Positions 34,050 through 46,279 of a stretch of DNA of 64,000 bases are shown here, one piece after another. The translations under genes were made by a program, and so were the position numbers. The stretch is taken from assembly GCA_035236585.1 (NCBI GenBank), contig CP141127.1:45522001-45586000 (forward strand). Reading direction: 5' to 3'. Each line of letters starts with the position of its first letter. The first letter of the stretch is position 1. The notes under the pieces were generated by a model. That model did no database searches, was not told the origin of the DNA, and worked only from the letters and a program-made list of their open reading frames with translations. Source of the stretch: Warburgia ugandensis. Its lineage: Eukaryota > Streptophyta > Magnoliopsida > Canellales > Canellaceae.

Positions 34050-37000
34050 CTTGTTTTATCCTTTCACAGCCAGTCCAGCATGTCCAAGGGTCATAGACAA
34101 TAGAGAAAATCAAGAAGTTGTATAAAAAGAAGAAGTAGAGATGACTACTTCTATTTGAGGATTACAATATTAATGCACAAGGCAGTTCACCATAAATAAA
34201 TAGGTGAAACACAGCTTGGTTTAACAAATAATTAGGAAGAGGATAGTGCAACCCTTATCCAAAATCTAGTCTAAGACGACTTAAGGATTAAGGATTGTTG
34301 TGTGGTGCAAATACGAAAACTCATATATGGATTATATTATGATAAGAATGATGAGGGAAGATGTTAGTGGACTTGTTGGTAGATAGTTTTGACCTATAAG
34401 GGATCAATCTCACCCAAGATGAGAACATTGAAGAACCTAGATGACTATCTTACCATCATAAAGAATATCAAAATATGAGCACACTATCACAAGGGATGTG
34501 ATATGAGTGTGATAAGGGATGTAAAAGACAGACTTTGAGAAGATCTTGATGATAATCTAAGAGGGATGAGAAAGCAAGATAATATTAGGAAATGACTATG
34601 ACTCGAACTAGGTCACAAAGGTATGGAGCCTAAAAGACTTAGCTCAATTTTGGATACCATAATTGGAGTCTTATGGAAAGTGAAGTGCTGTCGAATAATA
34701 ACTACCTGAGTATTATGGAGCAAATCAGAAGATGTATACAAGTGACATATTATGTGATTAAGTGAAACATAACATGAATATGATAAGGAAATGAATTCGA
34801 CCGAGTTATCAAAAGATTTTGATGATAATACTAAGGATGATAATAGATTGATCCTAACATAGCATGATCAAAATGTCAATATTAAGACATTATATGAATT
34901 TTATTGAGGCTATAAGCAATTGAGGATTTCAATGATCTTAAGACAGTTTAGAATTTCTGAGAAGCATTCAGTTTATCATATATGTTACGTAAAGGAATAG
35001 ATGAAGTATCAATTATATGCAACAAAGCATATAGAGACATTGATCCAGGTAGACCAAATGAGGATTTTGAAGAAAAGAGAGAAAGAGATAGAGATGTAAC
35101 TATAAGTATTCAATGAATATTGAATAGTCAAAAGAAGAAGATCATGACTCTATGAAGATACATACAATTCTTTCATCTTGAATCCAATAAGGAGGTAGAT
35201 CAAGCAAATGCAACGCAATAATACTAGTTGAGTTGGTAATTTGCGTGTCAAAGTAAAAGAGTATAATAGAGATAAAGCAGATGGGATTTAAGACTTTGAG
35301 TAAAGTATCGAATTTCAGGAGATTAAGCGACAAGAAATTTTGGAAGAGGAATGGTGACCAATTAGAAATTAAATTCTACAAATGGTTTGATATCAATTAT
35401 TACAATTAGATTCTTATCGGATTCATTAGCTTATGGGGAACACCAATGGATATAATCGATAAAAAGGAAAATTTGGTGATACCCCACCTTGCCAATAAAG
35501 TATATCGAAAAAGGAATTAAGCCGCGAACAATGAGTTGTCCATTTAGCAAGAAGGGTACCATCAAGGATCAAACTGAGGTCTTACTATCATAGATTGGAA
35601 GACCAAAAATCTTAAGACCATTATTTAGTCATTACCTCTAGAGTACTGTTGACTAAATAAAGGTATCCCACCTAATTAATCAAGTATGTTAGTATCTATG
35701 AGTTAGTAGTCAAAGTTATATACTCAAAGGGATGTTATAAGTCTCTAGACTTGAGTTTTCTCGGAAAGAAGTACTTGTTAGACTAAGTCATTTAAGGGCA
35801 TGAAGTCAGTTGAATAGGCCACATCATGGAGTTGATTAGGCCACATCGTAGAGGAGCTATGAGTACGATGAGGACAGGAGCAACAGAGATAGGAGCAAAA
35901 ATAAGAAGTGATCTAAACCAATGTGAAAGATTTTCCAAACCTGAATAGATACCATGACAAACCATAGAAATCATTGTGGCTCTGAAAGATGCTGCTGACT
36001 TGGATTGAAAAGAAAGGTAGATAAGTATCGATCACTTTAGAGGCCCTTGAGCTTATGACATAGATATATCTGGAAAGAGATCAATATGTAATCAAATAAA
36101 GTCTTTCTTTGTCTACGAAAATGTTTCATGCTTACCTGAGTGTTTTTCAAATAAGCTAGGTATGAGGAGGCACTTGAAGGATAAAATTTGAGGAATTGAG
36201 AAAATCACTACTTATGCATGATTGACAATAAAGCCCTGATAAAAGATTGAACAATATATTGACATAGGGAATAGAAAAGGTGAGATGGCTAGCACAATAT
36301 AAGGCGAAGATTTAATGATAGGCTGCCTTTAAGACAAATAGTTAGTTGTTATGAGCATATACCAAGTACGAAAAATCAATTGAAGGAATTTCCTAAGAAC
36401 TAACCCTACTGGATTGAGTATAGAACTGTTGGATTGAAAGGTTACGAAGAAAACTATCAAGTAAAGAAAGGACAAAGAGGATGATGACAAAGGATTCAAC
36501 CATGACCTAGTAAGGGTACTCAGTGATGAATAAGAGACTTTTTGCTTTGCATAAATAGGAACATTATTGAAAATCCTAATGACAAATTGATGTGAATAGT
36601 GAGATAGACCTCTGGACAAGAACATTTGACCCATGATGATGAATCAACATGAGTTTGGATAAAATCTTCATGGAGAAAGGCGTTTAATGAATTCAATAAT
36701 TATGAAAATGGATATAGAGTTAGGACATTTTACTTTTAGTATATGGTAAGGTCCTCGATGGAAGAAGCTACTGATTGGCTTTCATGATCTTATTTTGAAT
36801 GTAACCTTAGTCGAGGAATCAAGTCACATATGGAAAATGACAGACAGTTAAAATTCAAAGTTAATCAAGGGTTTGGCTGTAGAGCACATGATACCATGTC
36901 AGTTATTGAAGTATCTTGGGGACAAAGGTAAAAGATAAGAAGCAAAGTTAGACACAATAGAAAGAAGGTAAAAATTTTGGATTCTTACCAACCATTAAAA

Positions 37001-37435
37001 GGAGATGTGGATGATGAAGAAATCACTAGATGGAAGTCAAGAAGAAAAAGGATTATCCTATGAAATAGGAGAAATAAGATCATATGATCTCAAAGAAGTA
37101 TGGAGTAATTTATACATGAATAAAGAAGCATAATCCTACGAGGAGACTATCCTATACATGATGAGAAAAGTATGGGCATCTAAGGATTTCGAGAAGGATG
37201 AGTTGCAGCTAGAAATTGGTATTGTTAAACTGGCACGTATGAGAGTATGCATCAGAGTACACAGCGAAGGCGGCCCTTATAGGTAAGGCCTTGTAAGAGG
37301 AACAATAAAAATGATAAATTGAGGTTGAGCCTAGATTGGATTCCTAAGGGGAGAATGCATTCACCAAGAAGATATCAAAGAGACAAAATACCTTGAAGAT
37401 GATAATTTATGGAATTTTGAGGACAAAATTCTTTT
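34050..37435 (+). mobile_element. Internal region of element E, about 3.4 kb, non-coding
   Basis: Between a good PBS and a good PPT there is no open frame longer than about 60-100 codons on the plus strand and no Ty3 motif I could recognise. The only familiar piece is at the very end, where AATTTTGAGGACAAAATTC matches the final codons seen before the PPT in Tekay/Del elements (NFEDEIL). The sequence is rich in A and G. Long LTRs, a PBS, a PPT and a non-coding interior of about 3.5 kb are the hallmarks of large retrotransposon derivatives (LARDs). A fully decayed autonomous element cannot be excluded. If it is a LARD, proteins would come from an autonomous partner; D shares its terminal CTGGGTCxTCACA. 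Confidence 0.65.
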
Positions 37436-37442
37436 AAGGGGG
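37436..37442 (+). other. Polypurine tract of element E
   Basis: AAGGGGG after TTCTTTT, six bases before the LTR start TCTAATGCCCAAG. Same position and form as in family D. Confidence 0.8.
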
Positions 37443-37798
37443 TAATAATCTAATGCCCAAGCAATTTACACTATTTTTAACAAAAATTGGACATTCTATG
37501 GGAAATGGACTATGTTGAATGCTTGATTTTATTTAAAATAGTAAATGACTCGAAAAATGGAATCCAACGCCTCAAAAATCACACAAAATGGAGTTCGTAT
37601 GAAGAAGTTACGGCCATTTAAAGATCAGGGGCAGATCTGGAATTTAAACAGAAAAACGAAAAAATGAAAAACACAAGGGGCCGTTTTGATAATGGCACCC
37701 CCTGTCATCTTCCTCCCCAGATTTTTCCAGAAACCCTCAAATCCCAATTTTTCTAGAGGGATCTGCCACCGCCAAGGGCGGCACCTCCATAGCAGGTC

Positions 37799-37806
37799 TA
37801 TAAAAA
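37799..37806 (+). promoter_or_regulatory. TATA box of the E 3' LTR
   Basis: TATAAAAA within GGTCTATAAAAAGCCCC, 350 bp into the LTR, ahead of the GC-rich leader. It corresponds to TATAAATA in the solo LTR (7,096-7,103). The 5' LTR has lost this part. Confidence 0.6.
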
Positions 37807-39205
37807 GCCCCATCACCCCCTCTCAAAAACACGATTTTCTGGCAAGTTTTGGAGTGGGGTTTCCGGTAAACACCGGAAACCCGTCTCTCTGTGCTTTCTA
37901 GCAACGGCCAGGCCCAAGTCAGGCCAACCATTTCCATTTCCCATGTCCCCTTTCTCCTTTCCAGTACTGGCAACGGGGTTTCCACCTTCATCGAAGAATT
38001 CCAGCGAGATGGGGTTTCAGACGGAAATGGGTTCCACCACCGGCGATGGGCGTCCCTAAGCTGCCCAGGTAAGCTTGTTCTTCTCTCTCTCTCGTGGTTC
38101 TTCTCCTTTCAGGCTAGATCCATGCTGGATCTAGCGTTCTCAGACATTTTCCAGCCAGATTTCCTAGCCAGAAAACGTCCCCAAACCAGCTCAGACGACC
38201 TTGCATGAGCCAGGCGTCGCAAGGACGCCTTGCTCCATGTGCGCCTGGGACAGGGTCCCAGGGATGGGTTCTGGGCGTACTACAGTGCGTACACTATCCC
38301 AGGTGTGGCCTTCGAGTACGCACGTGACATAGGGCACGGGTCCTGACTTAACTAGGATGCACAGAGTGCCCTGGGAGCTGAGACGCGCCATGCTACAAGG
38401 TGCATCCGTGCGATGATGCGCGTCATAGTGCGTCACCTGAGTATGCATGTGCGCGTCCAAAACGCGGTCCGTGTCACGACCTTTGGGCGCGCACACACGT
38501 GAGGTGGTCGCGGTTCAACCAGGATGCACGGGTGTCTTGGGAATTGGGACACGCAGACCTAATAAGACTATAAAGTTAGGATTAGAGGATAAATTACAGA
38601 GTTTAACTATTGGAAAGTAGATCCATATTATAGGATCTAGCCTAACAAATGAATTAGGCAAGGACCAAGGACCCAATAGACAGAGCTAGCGATCTAATGT
38701 CTAAATGGATTGAAATTAATAAGGACTCCTTGTATCCATTCATACTCAGGAGTTTATAAATGAGACCCAGGGACGGGTTGAGTGATAAAGGATGTGACTC
38801 CAAGAGACTTTGATGTAGGTGCTCTATCGCTACTAGACTTTTTAAAAAAGAGCCATGATTATTTTGAAATTGCATGTTTTAAGTATACATATATGACTTG
38901 TTTAGCATGGCTTATTTATGGCTTGTTTAGCATATAAATGAGTTCAACATGCATATGATAAATATGTTATGCATACACATGTTTTGCAAATAATTGCAGA
39001 TATTGCATGATTTGTGAGCATTGTGTTCTTGAAAAATTGCATGTCCTTGAGGGTTACCAAAAGACACTGGAGTGCCCAAAAGACGCTGGGTAGGCAGTTG
39101 TGAGGGCCAGGCAGTTGTGAGGGATCCAAAGAGGACAGGTTTTGAAAAATACATTGCGCATATATTGCTAAGACATGTGCTACATGCATAGATTGCATGA
39201 TAAGT

Positions 39206-39345
39206 GTAGCCTTGACCGATGAGGGAGGGTTGATGAGGGCAAGCCAACGAGGGTGGGCAGATGAGGGCGGGCTAGAGATAGCTGACAAGGCTTCTAGGCT
39301 AGCAGGCTTCTAGGCTGTCAGGCTTCTAGGCAGGGTTATGACTTT
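39206..39345 (+). repeat. Minisatellite in the E 3' LTR
   Basis: About four degenerate GATGAGGGCGGGCT units followed by three GGCTTCTAGGCTxxCA units. It has more units than the 5' LTR copy at 33,057, so the array changed length after insertion. Confidence 0.75.
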
Positions 39346-40225
39346 GAATGCAATACTAGCATGAGGAGATTTTATGCATTGTATGCATGTTTTGCATCTG
39401 ATTTCATAAATTGCTTGATTTACAAGGAAGACGTGTCATATGCCCCGTTGAGGCTATGACTGAGTGTCCTCAAGTACCCTAGGACCACATGGCGTTGAGG
39501 TAGTGGGCATAGTCGGACCCTACGGTTTCATGGATTTACTTGCATCGCATATGGCATGACATGAGGTTGGTTGACCATACCATACCAGATATCCATGAGT
39601 TGGATCCAATTGAGCATCTTATGCATATCATTATGTTTATGATATATGATACTTTCGACTTGGATTATGCTATTCTTTAAGTCGTCAGTATTCCGATTCG
39701 ACAATAGTTTTTAATATTGATATTGAACATGATTGTTCGAACATGCACATGTTTTAAAGAGCATATGATTTTAAACATAGCATGCATTGTAAAACTAGTA
39801 GTGATAGACTCCTACTGAGTATAGTATATACACACCCTATCCTTAACATTTTTCAGGATAGTTCCACTCACAAATAGAAGACGCCTCAGGAGATATTAGT
39901 GCTACGAGCAAGTGAATTAAAAAGGAGACAATTATATATGTAAGTAAACTCTAAACCCTTTGGATATGTATTTATTTACAGTTGGGCTGTGTGTTGTGAC
40001 TGGATAGACCTGGGGAAAAACATTTATGAGTTCTGATGTTTTTCAAAAACTACTTTGAGTATTGTGAAAGCAAATGACACTCGGGGTTTTCAAAATGAGT
40101 TTAAAACTAAAGATTTTCCGCTGCATTGCATGGTTTTTATAAAATGGTTTTCAAATAGGGATGCATCCCACCTTAGGAATTAGATATGGCATTTAAAAAT
40201 GCATGGGAAAACCCAGGTCGTCACA

Positions 40226-40230
40226 CAAGA
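40226..40230. repeat. CAAGA word flanking the D/E composite, right copy
   Basis: Follows the final CACA of the E 3' LTR and equals the word before the outer end of D at 19,408-19,412. Confidence 0.6.
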
Positions 40231-40692
40231 TCCAATGATGTAATCAATGAAAAATCACAAAACAAGTAGTTGTTGGGTGATGTTATCATCAAGTAGATAT
40301 TACTTTTAAATTGGGCTACAAAACCTACATTTTTCTCCAATCAGGTAGGTAGAAACTCTTTCCACATTTATTTCATGTTAGTTTATATAATTTTTATTTT
40401 TCTAAAATTAGTTTTAGGTTAAAATTAATAAAGATCGAGTATGGATAAGAACCCTTCAATTTTGGATGATGGAGGGCTCAGATGAAAAATTGAAGCTATG
40501 CAATCGTTCTAGAAGTGTCCAAAGCCTCTAGGGTAGAATTTTCAAGAAATTTTATCAACTTTTGAGCCCTTGACTGAAGAAGAATTGATTGGAAAGTCGA
40601 AAATGGACGATCTGATCTTCTTTATAAGACCAGGCTCTTGGGATACCGCTGTGGGACACTGCACGAAACTGCGCCCTTGGGATACCGCTGTG
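40231..40692. other. Short unique spacer between elements E and F
   Basis: About 460 bp without element similarity that I can see. It contains CTTGGGATACCGCTGTG twice, at 40,637-40,653 and 40,676-40,692. The second copy ends exactly where the truncated F LTR begins. It may be what remains of the pre-insertion locus. Confidence 0.5.
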
Positions 40693-43600
40693 ACCCAACT
40701 AAGCTGATCAATTCTCTTCATTATGAGAATTCAGTATTTCAGATAATCCTACATTGGAAATTTTCCTTCTTGGGAAATATTGGCAATATGCAATTACCTA
40801 GCATTCCATTATGCTAAAACATTAGGCATTTCACTATGCCTACTCTCATATGCATCATAGTGCAAAACAATTAAAGGGCTACCATGCAGTAGTCTGATCC
40901 ATACTAGCGCGCTCAGATAACAGCCCTGTATACCACTGATACCATAGTAGAAAATATTATGTCATTGCCCGTATGGGGAGACAGGACTTTCACAGTGGTG
41001 GCCTTCCCATAATTGCCCCACCCGACTTTTAGCCTCTCATAGGGCAAGGTATCATTAAATCATCAAATTTCAAGAAGTGGGTAGCCAAACCCTCATAACT
41101 CCTCTAGCATAGCATCCCCTAGGATTATGCCCGTTAAAACAAAATTACAAGCCTCCAAGCTTGCATGTAAAATAGATTTCATCCATATCAAACAATCTGT
41201 CTGTTTACTTAGGGTTGAAATATCTTATAGTTCCTTATTCACTTAGAGTCTAGTCCTTAACCATTTTATATGTGTTTGGTTGGATCATAAGGGTTTCAGG
41301 GGATCTAATACAAGCATTAACATTACTCTTATCAACATAAGGTCATGGGTTCAATCATGTACATCCCACAGAAATGCATTCATCAAGTCCTCCTACCTTT
41401 AAGTAGTGATCCCGTTTCCCAGATCTTCCATGATCCTGACTAATGTATGTAATCTGTACATCCATACATATTGTCAATATATATAAATTATGAACAATCC
41501 TATTGATCACTAGATCTAATGTTTAGAATGATCTTTAAATCATTCGTATCTAAGTATTTTCTATCTCTAAGACTTTATACGTCCATCTCCTTGATCTTGA
41601 TCTTTCATAGATCCTTTTGATCGATAATCTATTACTTGTTGATAAAGATCAAGGTCCTAGATCTTTTATCATCTAGTTCTTTGATCTAAGTTCAGTTATT
41701 GGATCATCCTTATGGAAGAGGATCTTGGTTTTCTTCCTTGAATCATCTTTGATCAAGGGTTTTGATTATCTAATCTAATGAACCAGATTTGATCCATGAC
41801 ATGCATACTAGATACAATACATTATTCTTATTCTTATTGTTCTTGATCATTCAAGATCTAATGGATCTTATTAGATCATCCTTATCTCACTTACAGTTTT
41901 TATTAGGGTTAGATAATTTACTAACCTTTTATGCTCTTACTATTATCATTCAACCAGTTAATGTTTTGCTGGTTGAAGGTAACTTATTTCAGCCTAAGTC
42001 TAGACTGCTCCTCTTGTTTCCAATTTGCTAAGGCTTACTAGTTGAATGGGTGAACACAAAGTGGTTACTTCAATCCTCATGTAAGGAGGCGCTTAGACCT
42101 CACAAACATCAACGGAAGGTAGGGGGAGAGCGAGGCCCTATTAGACAACCCCCTTAACCACTATGTTCAACCTTCACTAGAGTAACTTAGCCCAACCATT
42201 CATAAGGTTCTTGTAAGCATGTCGACCCTAGGTACTCTTTCTAATTGATTGTAATTAAGTCTATGAACATTTACAATGTCATTCATGGGGTCTATTATTC
42301 TCCTAGTTTGGGCCAAGGATTTGATAATCCTTATACTGTCCTACTAACTATAGCCCTTACTAATTAAGTCCAAAATAATCCACTCTTATTTATGCAATGA
42401 AACTCCACTTTCTCATTAGAATCAATTTTTGGTATTTTATGCTCTTTATCTCATAACAAGTAAATCTACTAATGAAATTTAACCATAAATGAATTATAAA
42501 TTCAAAGCATAAAATTACATAATTGAACAACTTAATGATAATGATACAAGGTACTTAAAATTACACTAGTTTGATTTTCAACTAACATACCTTAATAACT
42601 CAGTTTAAACTAACATGGACCTAAGGTACAATCTTATACTATATTATAATCTTACATGAAATCCTAGCATGGTCCTATGTTATAATGGCATGAAATCATA
42701 CTAACTAGATCCTAAGTTACACTTGCATAAAATCAGACTAACATGCCCCTAAGATAATTAAATCTAGCAACCTATTATAAGAATCTAATCACATATCATG
42801 CTAAAGTCTAAAAGTTGCACTAGCATGCTTTATAACATAAATCACATTTAAAATGCTATTATCAATTAATATAAAATGAAATAAATTACATTAATATTGT
42901 TAGAAACCTTTACTTATGATCCAACCATTAAATCTTAAATCTTTTCCTTTTAATCAAGGGTTTTAATTACATTTAGGGTTTTTTCTTCATTAAGGTCCAA
43001 AGATCATATTGCTTTGTTTTTGTCATATTCAATCAATGATCTCCCTGGATTTCATCATATTAACATTATTCAATCCATCCCAAGGATCTGATCACACTTG
43101 ATCTTATTGATCAAGTGGGTCCCTTTATATTTTTAGGGTTTTTCTAGCATAACGGGTAGATCCCTTAATATATCTTAGATATGTCCAAACAAACCATAGA
43201 TATCACTTTATTTCAATAGTATATCATTATTAAAATAGATTACCAAGATCTGATCACCTCAGATCTTAAAGATCTTGGAAATTAGAAACTTATTTCCTAA
43301 ATATAGAAAGTTTCATAAGATATTTTCTCTATTTTATCATTTCATAAGAAACTAGAGGTTGTAAGCTTTCCATAACTTCTTTTCGATCTCAATTTGGAGT
43401 TCATATGACTCCTGAATTGAGTTTGGAAGTTCACAGTCCTTCTTAGGATCTAGATTTTATCTGGCCCATCGGAATGGATGGCCGAGATTGTTCAGGCAAA
43501 ACCAGTCATGCGCGCCTCTGTCACCGAGACAAAATCATGACATGCTCACTTGATGATTGGTGCTCGAGCGCGGTCGTTCCGTTTGGACCACGTCGCATGC

Positions 43601-44898
43601 GCAGAAATGCTATCGCACTGCGTGTTCCTATGCAAAGTTTCACGCAGCGTTCCGAGCACTAGACCTTCTTTAGGAAGATCGGACAATCCATTTTGGACCA
43701 TCCAATCAATTCCTCTTAAGTGAGGACCCAAAACTTAATATTATTTCATGAAACTTTTACCCTAGGTGTTTTTGGACCCTTCTAGATTGATTGGTAGGGT
43801 CAGATTTTCCATCTGAGCCCTCAATCATCATGAATTGAAGGTTTTAATCTTTACATTATTTTTACAAATTACAGTAAAATAAAATTTTCATTAAACAACA
43901 ATTACTATGTCTAGGAAATAGTTCCACCTATCTGATTGGAGAAAAACGTTTGTTATATAGTCCAATTTAAGAGAATGCCAGTTTTGATGATAAGATAGCC
44001 CAAGATCCACTTGTCTTGTGATTTCTATTGTTTGAACCGTTGGATCTTGAAATTTCTTGGGGTGTTTTGTAGCTAAGGTATGGTAGGAAATTTTATATGG
44101 TGAGATCTAAGATATTTGATATGCAATAAAGTGCCTAATTGAATTTAGGTCTCTTGTTCCAATCTAGATAGAGGAGAGAGAAAATGAAAGAGAGAGATCT
44201 TTTGGGAGTTTGGGAATGGAACTATGTCTGGTTTTGTAGGGGAAATCAAGATAATTTTGTATGAATTTTATGGATATTTTTAGAGTATTTTTTTTTTGGG
44301 TGTATTTATAGGCATTTTGGGTCTTTTTTTTCATGATTATGTGTAATGATTATGGTTTATTTTTTATTTTTTAATTAGCATTGGATTCTCCACCCTCACC
44401 TTTTTCTCCACTACCAGCTGGTAGGGGTTTGACCCATGATTTAACGTGGGATGGTCATTGGATTCCTTTTTAGGTCCCTTGTGGGCCCCATATGGGTCCC
44501 ACAAGTGTAAAAAGACCATTTTGCCATTTATATATAAAAATTAGGGTTTATTCCCATGATCTCAGAATTGAGCATACCTAGTGGCGTTGGATTAGTATTT
44601 CTTAGCACATTCTAAATTTTGATGTCTCAAATCTCTAATATGGGTAAAATTACTATTTTAACCTTTTGTCTATGAAATAATGAAAATTAAGGATTTTTCA
44701 TCCGAATTCAGAATTTGTCGTGCTTATAGTCATTCTAAAGGGTTCGCTGAGTTCAATTTCAATTATAAATGTATTATCCCTTAATTATAGTTCTTTAAGA
44801 AGTACATTCTAAATAGCCCTAATATTCCAGCCCAGAATATTTCAAAACTCAAACTTTATTGATTTTCTCAATCAATTATAAAAATTGGGATTATTACA
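40693..44898 (-). mobile_element. 3' LTR of fragment F (family D), truncated
   Basis: 4,206 bp collinear with the D 3' LTR from about 20,065 to 24,227. The last about 650 bp on the minus-strand 3' side are gone, replaced by the spacer. It starts on the minus strand with TGTAATAATCCC after the polypurine tract, and has a good TATA box TATAAATA at 44,303-44,310. The shared module described in the findings lies at about 42,010-42,370. Confidence 0.88.
44303..44310 (-). promoter_or_regulatory. TATA box of the F LTR
   Basis: Minus strand CCTATAAATACACCC. The solo LTR at 58,474 keeps CCTATAAATACCCC and the D 3' LTR has the weaker CCTATAGATACACCC, so this is the family-D core promoter. Confidence 0.6.
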
Positions 44899-44900
44899 AC

Positions 44901-44911
44901 CTTCCCCCCTT
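44901..44911 (-). other. Polypurine tract of fragment F
   Basis: Minus strand AAGGGGGGAAG, two bases before the LTR start. Identical core to D and G. Confidence 0.85.
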
Positions 44912-44947
44912 GCAATAATTTCGTCCTGGAAATTTGTAATACAATAC

Positions 44948-45480
44948 TTAATCAAACAGACTAGGGTGTGTCTTGCTCATTTCTACTTTTGTTTCCCAGG
45001 TGGCTTCCTCAACAGAGTGATGTTGCCATAGGAATTTGACTAACGGAATGCTTTTGGTCCTTAACTTCTGTTCCTTGCGGTCCAAAATTTGTATTGCCTT
45101 CTCTTCAAAGGTTAGGTCTGGCTTTAGCTCTTCTGGTATCCTTTGAAGTACATGTGTGTCATCTTGGAGGTATTTCCTTAGCATAGACACGTGAAAGACA
45201 CTATGTATTTCTGAGAGTTGGGGTGGTAAGGCCAATTTGTAGGCCACTGAACCAACTCTTTCTAAGATTTCAAATGGACCAATGAATCTAGGACTAAGTT
45301 TTCCTTCGCTTCCAAACCTCATTACTCCTTTGACAGGTGATGCTTTTAGGAATACGTGCTCCCCCACATCAAATTCCAAGTCTCTATGTCTTTTATCTGT
45401 GTAACTCTTCTGTCGACTATGTGCTGTTAACAACCTCTTCTATATCAATCTAACCTTGTTTATACACTATTCCACTAGTT
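44948..45480 (-). pseudogene. Integrase C-terminus, GPY/F and chromodomain of fragment F
   Basis: An open stretch of 161 codons (45,433-44,948) ending 37 bp before the polypurine tract, the natural Pol terminus. Residues about 15-40 (KRHRDLEFDVGEHVFLKASP) are the integrase C-terminal fold. GKLSPRFIGPF at 44-54 is the GPY/F module with a standard GPF. Residues about 105-160 form a chromodomain (KSIPLVKFLWQHHSVEEATW). Unlike D, no stop interrupts it, so this is the best-preserved domain of the family here. The start ATG is internal; the true frame continues upstream into the integrase core, from which it is cut by a shift near 45,460. Confidence 0.9.
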
Positions 45481-46140
45481 CTGTCCAGTAGGTTGGTGAT
45501 CGACTTGGCCGTCCATACATTGCTTCATATGGTGTCATACCAATACTTGTTTGAAAACTGTTGTTATATGCAAATTCTACTAATGGAAGATGTTCATCCC
45601 AACTCCCTTTCCAATCTAATGCACATGCTCTCAACATATCTTCTAAGGTTTGAATAGTCCTTTCTGATTGACCATCTGTTTGGGGGTGAAATGTTGTACT
45701 AAACTTAAGTGACGTCCCCAAGGCTTGTTGTACACTCTTCCAACATCTTAAAGTAAATCTTCCATCCCTATCAAAGATAATGGATAGTGGAATCCCATGA
45801 AGACTTACTATTTCTTTGTTGTATAACTTAGTTAGACTATCAATTGATTGGTTCTACCTAATTGGAAGGAAATATGCTGACTTTGTTAACATATCCACAA
45901 CCACCCAAATCATGTCATTGCCTACTCGGGTCCTTGGCAATCTTGTTACAAAATCCATAGTGATATTGTCCCATTTCCATTCTAGAAGTTCCAATGTTTG
46001 TAACATTTCAGCTGGTCTTTGGTGTTTAGCTTTTACTTGTTGACAATTTAGACATTTAGCCACAAATTCTCCTATTTCTCTTTTCATGCCTTCCCACCAA
46101 AATTTTCTTTTTAAATCCTGATACATCTTTGTACCCCCAG
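45467..46140 (-). pseudogene. Integrase core of fragment F
   Basis: 45,854-46,126 carries the zinc-binding C-X2-C (AKCLNCQQVK) and the first catalytic aspartate (NITMDFVTRLP). A stop codon follows after FLPIR near 45,853. Downstream, in continued frame, IIFDRDGRF holds the second aspartate, and the part at 45,467-45,721 (HPQTDGQSERT) the glutamate. So D,D-35-E is present but interrupted by the stop. The HH half of the zinc site near 46,150 is degraded. Confidence 0.88.
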
Positions 46141-46279
46141 GGTGTATAGAAAATTTTGATTAATGGGCTTCTTATATCAGTTCCTTTCTAAAGTATGTAT
46201 TTAAAGAAACCACCAATCTCTCTTGAAAATGTATACCTCCATCTATACCCTTAATAAATCCTTTCTTTTTACACAATTC

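Larger units (their letters stand above)
37449..40225 (+). mobile_element. 3' LTR of element E, complete
   Basis: A 2,777-bp LTR. It starts TCTAATGCCCAAGC directly after the polypurine tract and ends CCCAGGTCGTCACA at 40,225. It carries a TATA box at 37,799, a CpG-rich leader at about 38,200-38,550, the 9-bp hairpin at 38,114-38,134 and a minisatellite at 39,206-39,345. A stretch at 38,069-38,112 looks like a 44-nt intron (CAGGTAAGC, pyrimidine tract, TTTCAGG), too short for normal plant splicing. The solo LTR at 4,875-7,530 is a diverged member of the same family. Confidence 0.92.
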
